The notes beneath the pieces were generated by a model that was not told where the DNA came from, made no database searches, and saw only the letters and a program-made list of their open reading frames with translations. The translations under genes and the position numbers were made by a program. DNA of 64,000 bases, from assembly GCA_964448055.1 (NCBI GenBank), contig CAYUVB010000001.1:40091-104090 (forward strand). Reading direction: 5' to 3'. Of the stretch, positions 35,798 through 44,714 are shown piece by piece. Origin of the DNA: WANQ01 sp964448055 (GTDB lineage Archaea > Thermoproteota > Thermoprotei_A > Sulfolobales > WANQ01). Each line of letters opens with the position of its first letter. The first letter of the stretch is position 1.

Positions 35798-36628
35798 TTG
35801 GCTATACTGTTGATAGTTGACTATGTACTTAGAGTACTAGTGGTACTACTGTTCGGTATAATATCTTTAAAGAAAAAACTTGTTGATATTACTGGTTTCA
35901 TTGCCGGACTATTTGTGGGCTTATCTGTTATTCTCCTAGGTGGCTGGAACTGGTTTATCATTATATTATTATTCCATTTAGTAGCAGGCATTGCTACTAA
36001 ATGGAAATACGAATATAAGAGAAGTCTTGGTGTGGCAGAAGAAAAAGGTGGTGCAAGAAGTTGGAAGAACGTATTAGCAAATGGCATTATTGCATCAATA
36101 GCGGTTATGCTTGAATACATGGTTGGTGGACAAATATGGGCTTATGCATACCTTGCTGCTGTTGCAACAGCTATGGGTGATACCCTTGCTACCGAGATAG
36201 GATTACTGAGCCCTAGTAAGCCTAAGTTAATAGTTAAGCCTTGGATAGAGGTAGAACCTGGTACCTCAGGTGGTGTAAGTCTTCTTGGATATATTGCGTC
36301 GGCATTAGCAGGCTTAATAGTAGGGCTTATAGGCTGCATGCTTGGCGTTGTACCTTCCACAGAAGTACCCAGTCCCAACCCACTATACCTTATAGGGGTA
36401 ATAACCCTAGCCACACTTATCGGTGTAACAATTGATAGTATAATTGGTGCAACAATTCAAGCACAGTATCGTTGTACCGTATGCGGCAAGCTTACAGAAA
36501 GACCCGTACACTGTGGAAAACAAGCTATATTAATTAAAGGTGTACGATGGGTAGATAACCATGTAGTGAATATACTAGGTATAGCTAGCGGTGCACTATC
36601 AGCCATGATAATAGTATTACTAACATAA
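35798..36628 (+). CDS. DUF92/TMEM19 family membrane protein, VTE6-like phytyl-phosphate kinase
   Basis: A 276-residue membrane protein of the DUF92 family with about seven helices. It has the conserved GARSWKNVLANG loop, ATAMGDTLATEIG and VEPGTSGGVSLLGY motifs. A zinc-finger-like insertion (CTVCGKLTERPVHCG, about 227-241) lies in a loop. Plant VTE6 of this family phosphorylates phytyl phosphate to the diphosphate. Here it follows a VTE5-like gene at 115 bases, so a two-step alcohol-to-diphosphate pathway for archaeal isoprenoids is inferred. Confidence 0.85.
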   Translation: MAILLIVDYVLRVLVVLLFGIISLKKKLVDITGFIAGLFVGLSVILLGGWNWFIIILLFHLVAGIATKWKYEYKRSLGVAEEKGGARSWKNVLANGIIASIAVMLEYMVGGQIWAYAYLAAVATAMGDTLATEIGLLSPSKPKLIVKPWIEVEPGTSGGVSLLGYIASALAGLIVGLIGCMLGVVPSTEVPSPNPLYLIGVITLATLIGVTIDSIIGATIQAQYRCTVCGKLTERPVHCGKQAILIKGVRWVDNHVVNILGIASGALSAMIIVLLT

Positions 36629-36664
36629 ACATAAATATAGAATAGATAAAATGGCTAGGATATT

Positions 36665-36979
36665 TTAGGTATATTGGGCTGTTCTCTCACTAGCTCTAAG
36701 CTGTGCTACTATTTCATCAAGACCTAATCCACTATTCACTAGTTCAACTACACGGCTACGTTCATCTACACCTAATTTACGGTTTAATAATCTCTCAACC
36801 TCATCTATTAATAGTAATGGTATGTATTGATCTAATACTTTCTCTAATAACTTTGGTATTGCTTGTGATAGGTTCGCTACAGCTTGTGATAAATCACGTA
36901 TGGTCTTAACGATATCATCGCCTTCATCTGCTTGTGAATGTTTGTCTAGGTTTATTTGCTTCCTTTCATCCTCTATCAA
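36665..36979 (-). CDS. Small helical protein, unknown
   Basis: A 104-residue charged, helical protein (TIRDLSQAVANLSQAIPKLL). It has an acidic Asp/Lys-rich start and a C-terminal helical domain. A TTG start at 36979 fits. No family is recognised. It is a single gene between the DUF92 gene and envelope module B. Confidence 0.6.
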   Translation of the reverse strand: MIEDERKQINLDKHSQADEGDDIVKTIRDLSQAVANLSQAIPKLLEKVLDQYIPLLLIDEVERLLNRKLGVDERSRVVELVNSGLGLDEIVAQLRASERTAQYT

Positions 36980-37100
36980 GAATTTAACACCCAGTTAAGT
37001 ATAGTATACAATATCTTGTCTCTAAAACGTCTCCACCTGATAACACTCTAAAAATAATATTATAGCTAAAGACTATGTAGTAGTTAGTAGGGACTGAGAC

Positions 37101-37970
37101 GTGGTTTCAAGAGTATCAATGTGTCTATTAGTACTAGTGTTTATCCTACTATTTACATTAGCGTATTATATGCCTTATTATAGTGGTGGGTTTGGCAAAA
37201 TAGCGTATGAGCATCCTGTGGTAGTTGAGAAACCTAAACCCTTGTTCACATCAGTGTCACGTAAAACAAATATATACATTCCATTAGTGAACAATACTAG
37301 TAGTATGGGTGTTAAGGAGAATGTGAGTGGGTTCTGGAAAAACCTACGTGATGTATGGTGGATTAAGGCTTTAACACAAGTATTCTTATCAATTATGTCA
37401 ATTATATCGTCCATTATAAAGTTCCTTATAGATTTAACGATAATTGATATACCTAGACCTAGCGTTCATGAAGTAAGTGGTGAAGTTAATACAACTGTAT
37501 TGGTGAATCCTCGAAGACTATTGATGGTAGGTGTATTAGGCTTAATATCAGCTGTTATTGTATTAGCTATTATAGCTAGGTCTAGGTTGAAGAAATACGA
37601 TATGACAGGTTACTTCTTAAGTAAAAGGTTTGAAGAGTACTCTTCCGAGGAGCTTGTAGATAAAGCTCGGTATAATATTAGCTTACTAGATCTTAAAGAA
37701 AAGGACATTAGCAAAATAATACTACATGCTTTTAGCCGTGTATATTCATGGGGTAAGGAGTTACTCGGGATAGGAGAATCTATTACACCTCGTGAACTTG
37801 CATACCTATATGACGTTAAAGGTCTTAGTGATAAAGTATGGGTTATTTCATCTGCATTTGAGGAACTAAAATATGGAAAACGTATTCCCTCATGGGTCAA
37901 TGTTAATGATATCCTTGGCGCTCTACGTGATGTCGAGGTGAAGATTAGGGAATGGTCTTCGAAGAAATAG
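37101..37970 (+). CDS. Membrane protein with DUF4129-like cytoplasmic domain, module B
   Basis: A 289-residue protein with a signal-anchor (about 7-26), an outside region with glycosylation-type NTS and NTT sites, a transmembrane helix (about 142-160) and a C-terminal cytoplasmic domain with SITPRELAYLYDVKGL, the DUF4129 pattern. It opens a tight five-gene operon through 41491. The start codon of the next gene is 19 bases before its end. The layout matches the larger DUF4129-like protein of module A. Confidence 0.78.
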   Translation: MVSRVSMCLLVLVFILLFTLAYYMPYYSGGFGKIAYEHPVVVEKPKPLFTSVSRKTNIYIPLVNNTSSMGVKENVSGFWKNLRDVWWIKALTQVFLSIMSIISSIIKFLIDLTIIDIPRPSVHEVSGEVNTTVLVNPRRLLMVGVLGLISAVIVLAIIARSRLKKYDMTGYFLSKRFEEYSSEELVDKARYNISLLDLKEKDISKIILHAFSRVYSWGKELLGIGESITPRELAYLYDVKGLSDKVWVISSAFEELKYGKRIPSWVNVNDILGALRDVEVKIREWSSKK

Positions 37971-38473
37971 TCCTCCTACTTTTACCTATAGGTATTGTTT
38001 CAACAGTGCTAGCCTACTATTACTATACTAAAATAGCCAGTTATTGTTGCTTATCTTTTGGTGTATTAGAAGATAGTAGAAGAGAAGAGGTGTTAAAACC
38101 TCCTCGTTGGAGTAATGTTTTGGCTTCGAGAATAGAATTCATTGATGAGACTGTATTGGATATACTACGTAGTATGATAAGGAGAACAGAGTCACGTTCC
38201 ACCACATTATTGGGGATACATGTTTTTCCACATGGTGTAGGTTCTCTTCAATTATTGAGATTATATATTGGATCGTTCATAAGGTTGTGGAGACGTGTAG
38301 GCTTTTTCAATTCGGTTACTTTCTACTTAAAGACTATTAAGGTAAGAATGCTCTATAGTAAAGTTTTAAGACTTCATAGGTCTAACAAGCTTCATGGGTA
38401 TAGACTCATTGCTTCAAGGTTGTTTAATGAAATAATTGAGTTGAACAAGATCATTGAGGCGTATAGTAGTTGA
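37952..38473 (+). CDS. Membrane-anchored hypothetical protein, module B
   Basis: A 173-residue protein with one N-terminal helix (about 4-24) and a basic, helical C-terminal region. It overlaps the preceding gene by 19 bases and the MoxR gene by four, so it is firmly part of the operon. No domain is recognised. Confidence 0.7.
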   Translation: MVFEEIVLLLLPIGIVSTVLAYYYYTKIASYCCLSFGVLEDSRREEVLKPPRWSNVLASRIEFIDETVLDILRSMIRRTESRSTTLLGIHVFPHGVGSLQLLRLYIGSFIRLWRRVGFFNSVTFYLKTIKVRMLYSKVLRLHRSNKLHGYRLIASRLFNEIIELNKIIEAYSS

Positions 38474-39444
38474 ATCCACGTGATGTATACATAATTGCTG
38501 AGAAAGTGAGGAGACAGGTTTCAAGAGTTATTGTGGGTAAAGAGGATGTTGTTGATCGACTATTAATAGCATTACTTGTCGGAGGACACGTATTGTTAGA
38601 AGGTGTTCCAGGTGTTGCTAAGACGTACCTAGCTAGATCCTTTGCAAAAACTCTAGGATTGAAGTTTAAAAGAATTCAGCTCACGCCAGATCTACTACCA
38701 AGCGATATAATTGGTGTTAAGGTATACAATTATAAGACAATGGAGTTTGAATTTAGGCCTGGACCAGTATTCACTAATATATTATTAGCTGATGAAATAA
38801 ACCGTACACCTCCTAGAACTCAAGCAGCGTTACTCGAGGCAATGCAGGAGAAACAGGTAACTGTTGATGGTGAAACCTATAAATTACCTGAACCATTTGT
38901 TGTAATAGCTACTCAAAATCCTGTTGAAACAGAAGGTACTTACCCGTTACCTGAAGCACAACTTGATCGATTTTTGTTTAGAGTAATAGTAAATTACCCC
39001 TCAAGGAATGAAGAAGTTGAGATGCTTAGGATTAAGAGGGTTAAAGGTGAAGTAATAGACGTGGACCAGATAGCTGGTCCTAAAGAAGTGTTAGAGGCTT
39101 CAAAGACTGTTGCCGAGAAAGTTAAGGTCGATGATGCTATACTTGAATACATAGTTGATCTCGTAAGAGCTACACGTGAACATCCATCAGTACTTTTGGG
39201 TGGTAGCCCTAGAGCCGAGGTAATGCTTCTTTATGCTTCAAGAGCTTATGCAGCTATTAGTGAGGGTAGAGATTACGTGGTTCCTGATGATGTGAAAGCG
39301 GTTTTCTTTGATGTAATGAACCATAGGATTATACTAAGACCGGAATATGTTATAGGCACGTATAGTCGTGAACCTTTATGGAGTTACCGTGCAATACATG
39401 GTATACTTAGCTCAGTAGTAGAGAAGGTTAGGGTCCCCAAGTAA
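38470..39444 (+). CDS. MoxR-family AAA+ ATPase
   Basis: A 324-residue AAA+ ATPase of the MoxR group, chaperone-like enzymes that help assemble or activate complexes with DUF58 (VWA-like) partners. Walker A GVPGVAKT is at residues 45-52 and Walker B is ILLADEINRTPPRTQAALLE, with the family signature ATQNPVETEGTYPLPEAQLD. Start is TTG 38470, overlapping the gene before. DUF58 follows with a one-base overlap. It is the only MoxR gene in the window. Confidence 0.95.
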   Translation: MNPRDVYIIAEKVRRQVSRVIVGKEDVVDRLLIALLVGGHVLLEGVPGVAKTYLARSFAKTLGLKFKRIQLTPDLLPSDIIGVKVYNYKTMEFEFRPGPVFTNILLADEINRTPPRTQAALLEAMQEKQVTVDGETYKLPEPFVVIATQNPVETEGTYPLPEAQLDRFLFRVIVNYPSRNEEVEMLRIKRVKGEVIDVDQIAGPKEVLEASKTVAEKVKVDDAILEYIVDLVRATREHPSVLLGGSPRAEVMLLYASRAYAAISEGRDYVVPDDVKAVFFDVMNHRIILRPEYVIGTYSREPLWSYRAIHGILSSVVEKVRVPK

Positions 39445-40754
39445 TGGTTTTATTAACTTCTAAAGCACAAATACTAATTATTGTGTCACTCCTAACATTA
39501 CCATTAGGGTTACTAACTCTTAGAATGGAAGTAATACTATTTTCACTAATAATCCTTATATCTATCGCACTAGATGTAATTTACTTTACACATAGTATTA
39601 GAGAAGTTGAAGTTAATGCTTGGAGAGATAGGATCCCAGAAAGAGTTATAGTTGACTCGATAATACCTGTTAAAGTCTATGTGAAGATCAAGGGTTTCCG
39701 AGGAATAGTTAGTGTTCATGACCATGTACCTGATGTTTTCCAAATTACTGAAGGCAGAACAAGCTTGTATACAAGAGTACATGAGAACCAAGTTATCAAG
39801 TTAGAATATGTATTCAAAGCCGTTGTCCGCGGAGATCATAGAATTGGGCCCCTAACGGTAATACTACATAGTCCTCTAGGCCTGGTAGGTAAACGTATAG
39901 ACTTACCTAAGAACACTATCAATTACATTAAAGTAGTTCCACAATTCTATGCGTATAGGTTTAAGACTAGAGAGACTATTGCTAGGTACATTATGCCTCC
40001 TGGTGGACATCCAGTTAGGATGCGTGGTCTAGGTGTAGATCTCGAATACATACGTAACTATCTACCAGGTGATGATGTTAGGAAAATTGCCTGGAAGGTT
40101 TCAGCTAAGAACCCTAGAAGAGAACTTATGGTTAAGGAGACTAGTAGTGAGGTAAGATTAAGCTTATTTATAGTACTAGATGCCGGAATAGAATCAAGCT
40201 TAGGTTATCCTCGTAGGCTTATAGACTACTATGTTGAAGCTGCAGGGTCTTTGATTCTTGCTGCTCTTGATCATGGTGATCTCGTAGGGTTATATATCTC
40301 AGGTACGCCGAGTCTCCTAGTACCATTAACAAGGAGGAAAGAGTACTTATACATGGCCCTCAAGTTCCTTGAAACACTTAACCCTAGCAATACTAGATCA
40401 ATACTTCATCGAGTACCTAGTGTACTAGCATCAGCTTTACCAAGAAGGTCTATAGTCTTCTACTTTTCAAGCCTTGAGAACATTATCGATGTAAAAGGCA
40501 TAGCTGAGAAGACTAGAGCCTTAGGGCATAAACCAGTCTTCATGATACCCTATACACCATCCTTTATAAGAATAAGCGTAGATAAATTACCATTAAAATA
40601 CTTCTATAATAAGGTGCTTATCGATGAAATTAACAGGTTAAAACAAGTAGTTAATGAACTGGTAGCTGCTGAAGCTGAAGTAGTAATACTTAAACCCGTA
40701 GATTTTGTCTCCAAGGTTCTAAAAATCTATTATTCACTAAGGGAGCTTGCATGA
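39444..40754 (+). CDS. DUF58 domain protein, module B
   Basis: A 436-residue protein with two N-terminal helices (about 7-43), a strand-rich middle and the DUF58 core GLGVDLEYIRNYLPGDDVRK followed by IAWKVSAKNP. The later VLDAGIESS resembles a VWA metal-site strand. It is the expected partner of the MoxR ATPase directly upstream and overlaps the last gene by four bases. It is a clear paralogue of the DUF58 protein of module A. Confidence 0.9.
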   Translation: MVLLTSKAQILIIVSLLTLPLGLLTLRMEVILFSLIILISIALDVIYFTHSIREVEVNAWRDRIPERVIVDSIIPVKVYVKIKGFRGIVSVHDHVPDVFQITEGRTSLYTRVHENQVIKLEYVFKAVVRGDHRIGPLTVILHSPLGLVGKRIDLPKNTINYIKVVPQFYAYRFKTRETIARYIMPPGGHPVRMRGLGVDLEYIRNYLPGDDVRKIAWKVSAKNPRRELMVKETSSEVRLSLFIVLDAGIESSLGYPRRLIDYYVEAAGSLILAALDHGDLVGLYISGTPSLLVPLTRRKEYLYMALKFLETLNPSNTRSILHRVPSVLASALPRRSIVFYFSSLENIIDVKGIAEKTRALGHKPVFMIPYTPSFIRISVDKLPLKYFYNKVLIDEINRLKQVVNELVAAEAEVVILKPVDFVSKVLKIYYSLRELA

Positions 40755-41491
40755 AGGCTAGCATAATCTCAATCCTTAGAATAATTACCGTAAGCCCAGT
40801 GTTCATTTTATGGTTATACAGTATCTTGGAAGTCTCTAGTGAGATATATGGTTTATATCATGTTATAACCGGTATATTCATAATCGTACTAGCTTGGTAT
40901 TTAAGGAAACATAACTACGTTGACTACCCAGTATTCTTTCTATTTGCGTTTTTATTCTTTGGTTTAATAGCTCAGCTAGGTGTAGGTTTCTGGATAGAAT
41001 CTCTATTTCTTATACTGCCAGGTTTTCATGTCATCGTGGCTTTAGATACAAAGAAATTTCATCACCTAATAGCATTATTAACTTTGACTTATATCTACAC
41101 GATTCTACAAGCATATCTCGTAGATATAGGTCTATCATATAAGGCTGGCCTAGCAGCGATACCAGCATTCTTTTCTTCAATACGTGTAGTACTCTATGGT
41201 GGGATACCAGAGATTATGTTCTACGAGCCTGTGCCAGGGTTAATAATAATATACGCCTTAGCTACAATATCATTAATACTATTAATGATTCATGAGGAGA
41301 ACATTATAGAAGCAGGCCCCAAGGTAATATTGGACTCTATGAAGATACTCATAATTTCTTCGTTGATAGCATTCTCAATTGTTGCAGTATCAGTTGTTGT
41401 TCAAGGATCATTAATAGTATTCTGGACAATTACTATACTATCAATATCAGTGTTAGCAATAATAGCTTATAGAAAATTAGCTAAAGCATGA
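40751..41491 (+). CDS. Polytopic membrane protein, module B
   Basis: A 246-residue protein with about seven hydrophobic helices. Its ATG overlaps the DUF58 stop (ATGA), making it the last gene of the MoxR operon. Position and topology parallel the membrane protein at 31431-32423, though sequence similarity is not obvious by eye. Confidence 0.75.
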   Translation: MKASIISILRIITVSPVFILWLYSILEVSSEIYGLYHVITGIFIIVLAWYLRKHNYVDYPVFFLFAFLFFGLIAQLGVGFWIESLFLILPGFHVIVALDTKKFHHLIALLTLTYIYTILQAYLVDIGLSYKAGLAAIPAFFSSIRVVLYGGIPEIMFYEPVPGLIIIYALATISLILLMIHEENIIEAGPKVILDSMKILIISSLIAFSIVAVSVVVQGSLIVFWTITILSISVLAIIAYRKLAKA

Positions 41492-41499
41492 CCCCTCCC

Positions 41500-41690
41500 T
41501 AAGTCTTTGTCGATGTTGTTCTGCATCGATATATCTATGATCCCGTGTCCCCGGTCATCGGGGTCTAACAGTTAAAACTAATATCTAGCTTATTAAAGTA
41601 TACTTGAAACTTGGGGATGAAGGTATTATTGTCCGGTCATCCGAAGGATTATGTGGAAGCCGGACCCAGCTGACCCGTCTATTGCCTTGT
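41500..41690. ncRNA. Structured, GC-rich intergenic segments, possible small RNAs
   Basis: The 319-base gap between the MoxR operon and cutA contains hairpins TCGATG/CATCGA (41510-41515 with 41524-41529), CCCCG/CGGGG (41549-41553 with 41559-41563) and GTCCGG/CCGGAC (41631-41636 with 41660-41665). Around the last, GGGATGA (41614-41620), CCGA (41641-41644) and CTGA (41670-41673) resemble C, D' and D boxes on the plus strand. The C box is imperfect and guide lengths are long. I see one or two likely structured RNAs but cannot fix ends or class. The rest of the gap, to 41810, shows nothing. Confidence 0.33.
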
Positions 41691-41822
41691 AATGGAATCT
41701 GGTATGCAATTCAAGTTTATAGTAAATCATGAAGATTGCTAATAGGTCTATGGTTCGATGTACAGAGTTATAGGTAAAATATTAAGTTCCTAGTCTAAAG
41801 ATACACTCTATTGGGAAATACC

Positions 41823-42158
41823 ATGGGTAAGGTTAGATCGGCGCCTATAGTAGTTTTAGTCACAACACCTAATAGAGAGGTTGCTGAGAGGATAGCTAGA
41901 AGACTAGTAGAAGCTAGATTAGCAGCATGTATAAACATTGTTGACGGTATTAAAAGTACGTATTGGTGGAAGGGTAAAATTGAGGAAGATAATGAGGTTC
42001 TAATGATAATAAAGACCAGGTTAGATCTATTTAATGAACTAGTAGAAGAAGTGAAGAAGAACCATGTTTATGAGGTCCCAGAAGTAATAGCTTTGCCTAT
42101 AATCATCGGATATCGTGATTACATTGATTGGTTAGAGGAAGAAACCAAGAGTCAGTAA
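41823..42158 (+). CDS. cutA: CutA family protein
   Basis: A small trimeric protein of the CutA1 family, linked to divalent cation tolerance. The 111 residues show the full family pattern: VVLVTTPNREVAERIARRLV, LAACINIVDGIKSTYWWKGK, MIIKTR and YEVPEVIALPI. I choose ATG 41823; a TTG at 41811 in the same frame is possible. A TATA-like AAAATATTAAG lies at about 41776-41786. It sits beside the iron-uptake genes but on its own transcript. Confidence 0.93.
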   Translation: MGKVRSAPIVVLVTTPNREVAERIARRLVEARLAACINIVDGIKSTYWWKGKIEEDNEVLMIIKTRLDLFNELVEEVKKNHVYEVPEVIALPIIIGYRDYIDWLEEETKSQ

Positions 42159-42239
42159 TGGGACCTTTCATCATGTAAATCCTTTTTACCTAGGCTTCCT
42201 CAGCCTGTAGGCGCTTCATCAACCTTTATGTGATATCTG

Positions 42240-42485
42240 TTATTCTACAAGTTCATATACTTTGAATTTAACGTCTTTATATCTAAATGAACAAATATTA
42301 GAAAGAGGACATGTACTACAAGAACATTGTTCTTCAACAACTCTTATCTTTCCCTGAGATAGCAATATGCCTATAATTGCTTCAACTTCTCTCTTATCCA
42401 TACCAAGTACTTGGGCAAGCACATCTGGTGTGAATACACGTATCTTACGTACAGTCCTGAGTAGTTTTTCTATGGAGTTACTCAA
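42240..42485 (-). CDS. FeoC-like winged-helix protein with cysteine cluster
   Basis: An 81-residue protein with an N-terminal winged helix (about 1-50) and four cysteines C54, C56, C59 and C65 (CSCSTCPLSNIC). This matches the FeoC-like pattern of a small DNA-binding-type protein with an iron-sulfur cluster that accompanies FeoB. It lies 20 bases downstream of feoB on the same strand. A role in sensing iron or controlling FeoB is inferred. Confidence 0.78.
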   Translation of the reverse strand: MSNSIEKLLRTVRKIRVFTPDVLAQVLGMDKREVEAIIGILLSQGKIRVVEEQCSCSTCPLSNICSFRYKDVKFKVYELVE

Positions 42486-42505
42486 TACCTAAGACACCGG
42501 AAGCC

Positions 42506-44659
42506 CTATGCTATAATTAATAGTAGATAGTATATTACTGTTGAAAGTATAGTTGCTAGTACTAACATGTATACTACTGCTATGATCGTTAGCTTCAAGT
42601 TCTTTAATTCTTGATACATTACAGCTATTGTTGCAAGACATGGAACGTATAATGTCATGTATGCTAGTATTGCTATTGCCTGGTGAATAGATATGCCTAA
42701 GCCTAGTAATGCTTCATCGACACCTTCAGCTCCTTCAAGTAATGTTATTGCTTCAATTAAAGCTTCCTTAGCTATAAATCCATGTATTAAAGCAAAACTC
42801 ACCTTCCATGCAGATTCGTCATTTAGACCCCATAGAGCCTTGAATATAGGGGCAAGACTATGGCCTAGAATTGCGCCATAACTTTTGGTAGGATCTTCTG
42901 CTAGGCCTTGAGGACCATAAGTTAGTAGTAGCCATGTGATAATACTTAATAGAAATATTATTATGCCTGCTTTCTTTAAGAAGTGTTTACTGTAATCCCA
43001 TGTAATCCACCATACGACTTTAGCGCTAGGCTTATGCAAAGGTGGTATTTCTATAATGAACTCTGGGGCTTCTTTCCTCTTAAACAGAGCTTTCCTAGCT
43101 ACTAGCGATGTTATTAAGAATACCAGTATACCAAGTACATATAGCCCTGCAATTAGTAGTGCTTGATTTAATGGTGATTTGAAGAAGGCTGTAGCAAATG
43201 CTAGTATTACTACTAGTCTTGCTTGGCAAGGGATGAAAGGTGTACTCAGTATTATCTCTACGCGTTCCTCTTCTTCCGTTGCAGTACGACTTGCTAAGAC
43301 TCCTGGAACATTGCATCCAAGACTTATTATCATTGGGAATATGGCTTTACCTGAAAGGCCAAAACTCGAGAAGAAATTATGAAATGATGTAGCCATTCTT
43401 GGCGCTAATCCTGAATCTTCTAGCATTGCTATAAATAATGATATGAGTATTATTAATGGTAGGAATGTTAGTACGCTACCTACGCCAGGTATTATTCCAT
43501 CAGCTATGAGGCTTACAAGCCATTCAGGTGCATTGCTCTCCATAGCTGTTCTGGCAGCATCGGATAGCCATGAGAATAAGCTGTCAAGTAGACTGCTGAA
43601 ACTAAATTCTTCAACTACTTCAGCTGCTTCTATAAACCCTAATTCAGATAATAATATGTTTAATGGAAAACCTGTATTTATGGCAAAGGCTAGGAAGAAC
43701 ACAGCGATCAGTACTGATAGACTGGTAATGGGCCCTATGATGGGGTGTTGAAATACTTTATCAATTAAGCTAGTAGTCATCGGTGCTTTATGTTCTACTC
43801 GTACAATTACGTCCCTCATAAGTTTCTCAGCATACTCGAATCTAATAGTTATGGTTACGTCTTCAGGAGTTTTGCCGACACCCTTCGTTATCGCTTCACG
43901 TAGTTCATTTACCTTAGTGATTATGTATTCTTCGCCAGCTTTACGTAATAATTCTTCAAGTCTATGATCACCTTCAAGAAGTCTTATGGATGCCCATCGC
44001 GGATTATAGTTTCTTAACGCTTTACTCTTCCTAACTAATGGTTCTAGTTCAGCTATGTAGGGTTCTAATCCATCATAATCTATTCTTAGAGGGGTACTTC
44101 TTCCACGTTTTCCTTCAACAACATCTATTATTGCATCAAGTAGCTCACGTATACCAACACCATGAACAGCTGATACAGGTATAACTGGTACACCTAGTTT
44201 AGCTTCAAGCTTATCAACATGTATATGTATACCCATGCTATGTGCTAAGTCTATTTTGGTTAATGCTATTACGACTTTGGGCGTTAATTCTAGTATCTGA
44301 AGTGCTAGATATATGGTTCTTTCAGGTGCAGTAGAGTCTACTAGAACCAATACTAGGTCAGCTTCGCCGCCAACTATGTATTCTCGTGCAATTACTTCGT
44401 CAATACTAGAAGCAGTTATACCATACGTTCCAGGTAAATCAACGAAGCAGATCTTTTTATTACGATGAATAATGTCTCCAACCTTTAATTCAACAGTTAC
44501 ACCTGGCCAATTGGCTACATGTGCTGTTTCACCAGTTAGTACGTTAAATAGAGTCGACTTACCAACATTAGGATTACCGGCTACAGCTACGACAATGTTG
44601 CATTTACGTTGTTCTCTTATGCCTAGACGGCTCCAGTCTTTGTTCAAAACTGTAATCAC
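42506..44659 (-). CDS. feoB: Ferrous iron transporter FeoB
   Basis: A 717-residue ferrous iron uptake protein. The cytoplasmic G domain shows G1 GNPNVGKST (28-36), G3 DLPGTYG and G4 LTKIDL, followed by a helical spacer and a membrane domain of about nine helices with the Gate motifs GCNVPGVLA and TPFIPCQARL. GTG 44659 is given as the start; TTG 44647, preceded by AGGTG, is an alternative. Its promoter faces an inverted repeat at 44668-44685 shared with the DtxR-family regulator, so iron-dependent repression is likely. Confidence 0.96.
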   Translation of the reverse strand: MITVLNKDWSRLGIREQRKCNIVVAVAGNPNVGKSTLFNVLTGETAHVANWPGVTVELKVGDIIHRNKKICFVDLPGTYGITASSIDEVIAREYIVGGEADLVLVLVDSTAPERTIYLALQILELTPKVVIALTKIDLAHSMGIHIHVDKLEAKLGVPVIPVSAVHGVGIRELLDAIIDVVEGKRGRSTPLRIDYDGLEPYIAELEPLVRKSKALRNYNPRWASIRLLEGDHRLEELLRKAGEEYIITKVNELREAITKGVGKTPEDVTITIRFEYAEKLMRDVIVRVEHKAPMTTSLIDKVFQHPIIGPITSLSVLIAVFFLAFAINTGFPLNILLSELGFIEAAEVVEEFSFSSLLDSLFSWLSDAARTAMESNAPEWLVSLIADGIIPGVGSVLTFLPLIILISLFIAMLEDSGLAPRMATSFHNFFSSFGLSGKAIFPMIISLGCNVPGVLASRTATEEEERVEIILSTPFIPCQARLVVILAFATAFFKSPLNQALLIAGLYVLGILVFLITSLVARKALFKRKEAPEFIIEIPPLHKPSAKVVWWITWDYSKHFLKKAGIIIFLLSIITWLLLTYGPQGLAEDPTKSYGAILGHSLAPIFKALWGLNDESAWKVSFALIHGFIAKEALIEAITLLEGAEGVDEALLGLGISIHQAIAILAYMTLYVPCLATIAVMYQELKNLKLTIIAVVYMLVLATILSTVIYYLLLIIA

Positions 44660-44667
44660 CTAAGCAT

Positions 44668-44685
44668 ATTTAGATTAGTCTAAAT
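44668..44685. promoter_or_regulatory. Inverted-repeat operator between feoB and DtxR-family gene
   Basis: The sequence ATTTAGATTAGTCTAAAT has perfect 7-base arms (ATTTAGA and TCTAAAT) around four bases. It resembles DtxR/IdeR-type boxes, whose consensus centres on TTAGnnTAGnCTAA. It lies eight bases upstream of the feoB start and just upstream of the TATA-like TTTTTAAA (44688-44695) of the regulator gene. One bound dimer pair could control both promoters. Confidence 0.72.
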
Positions 44686-44714
44686 CTTTTTAAACAGTTT
44701 TATCTTATTACAAT

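Noticed and set aside
42507..44663. Several plus-strand open frames antisense to feoB
   Set aside because: They lack ribosome-binding sites and protein-like composition, and the minus strand carries a complete, conserved FeoB.
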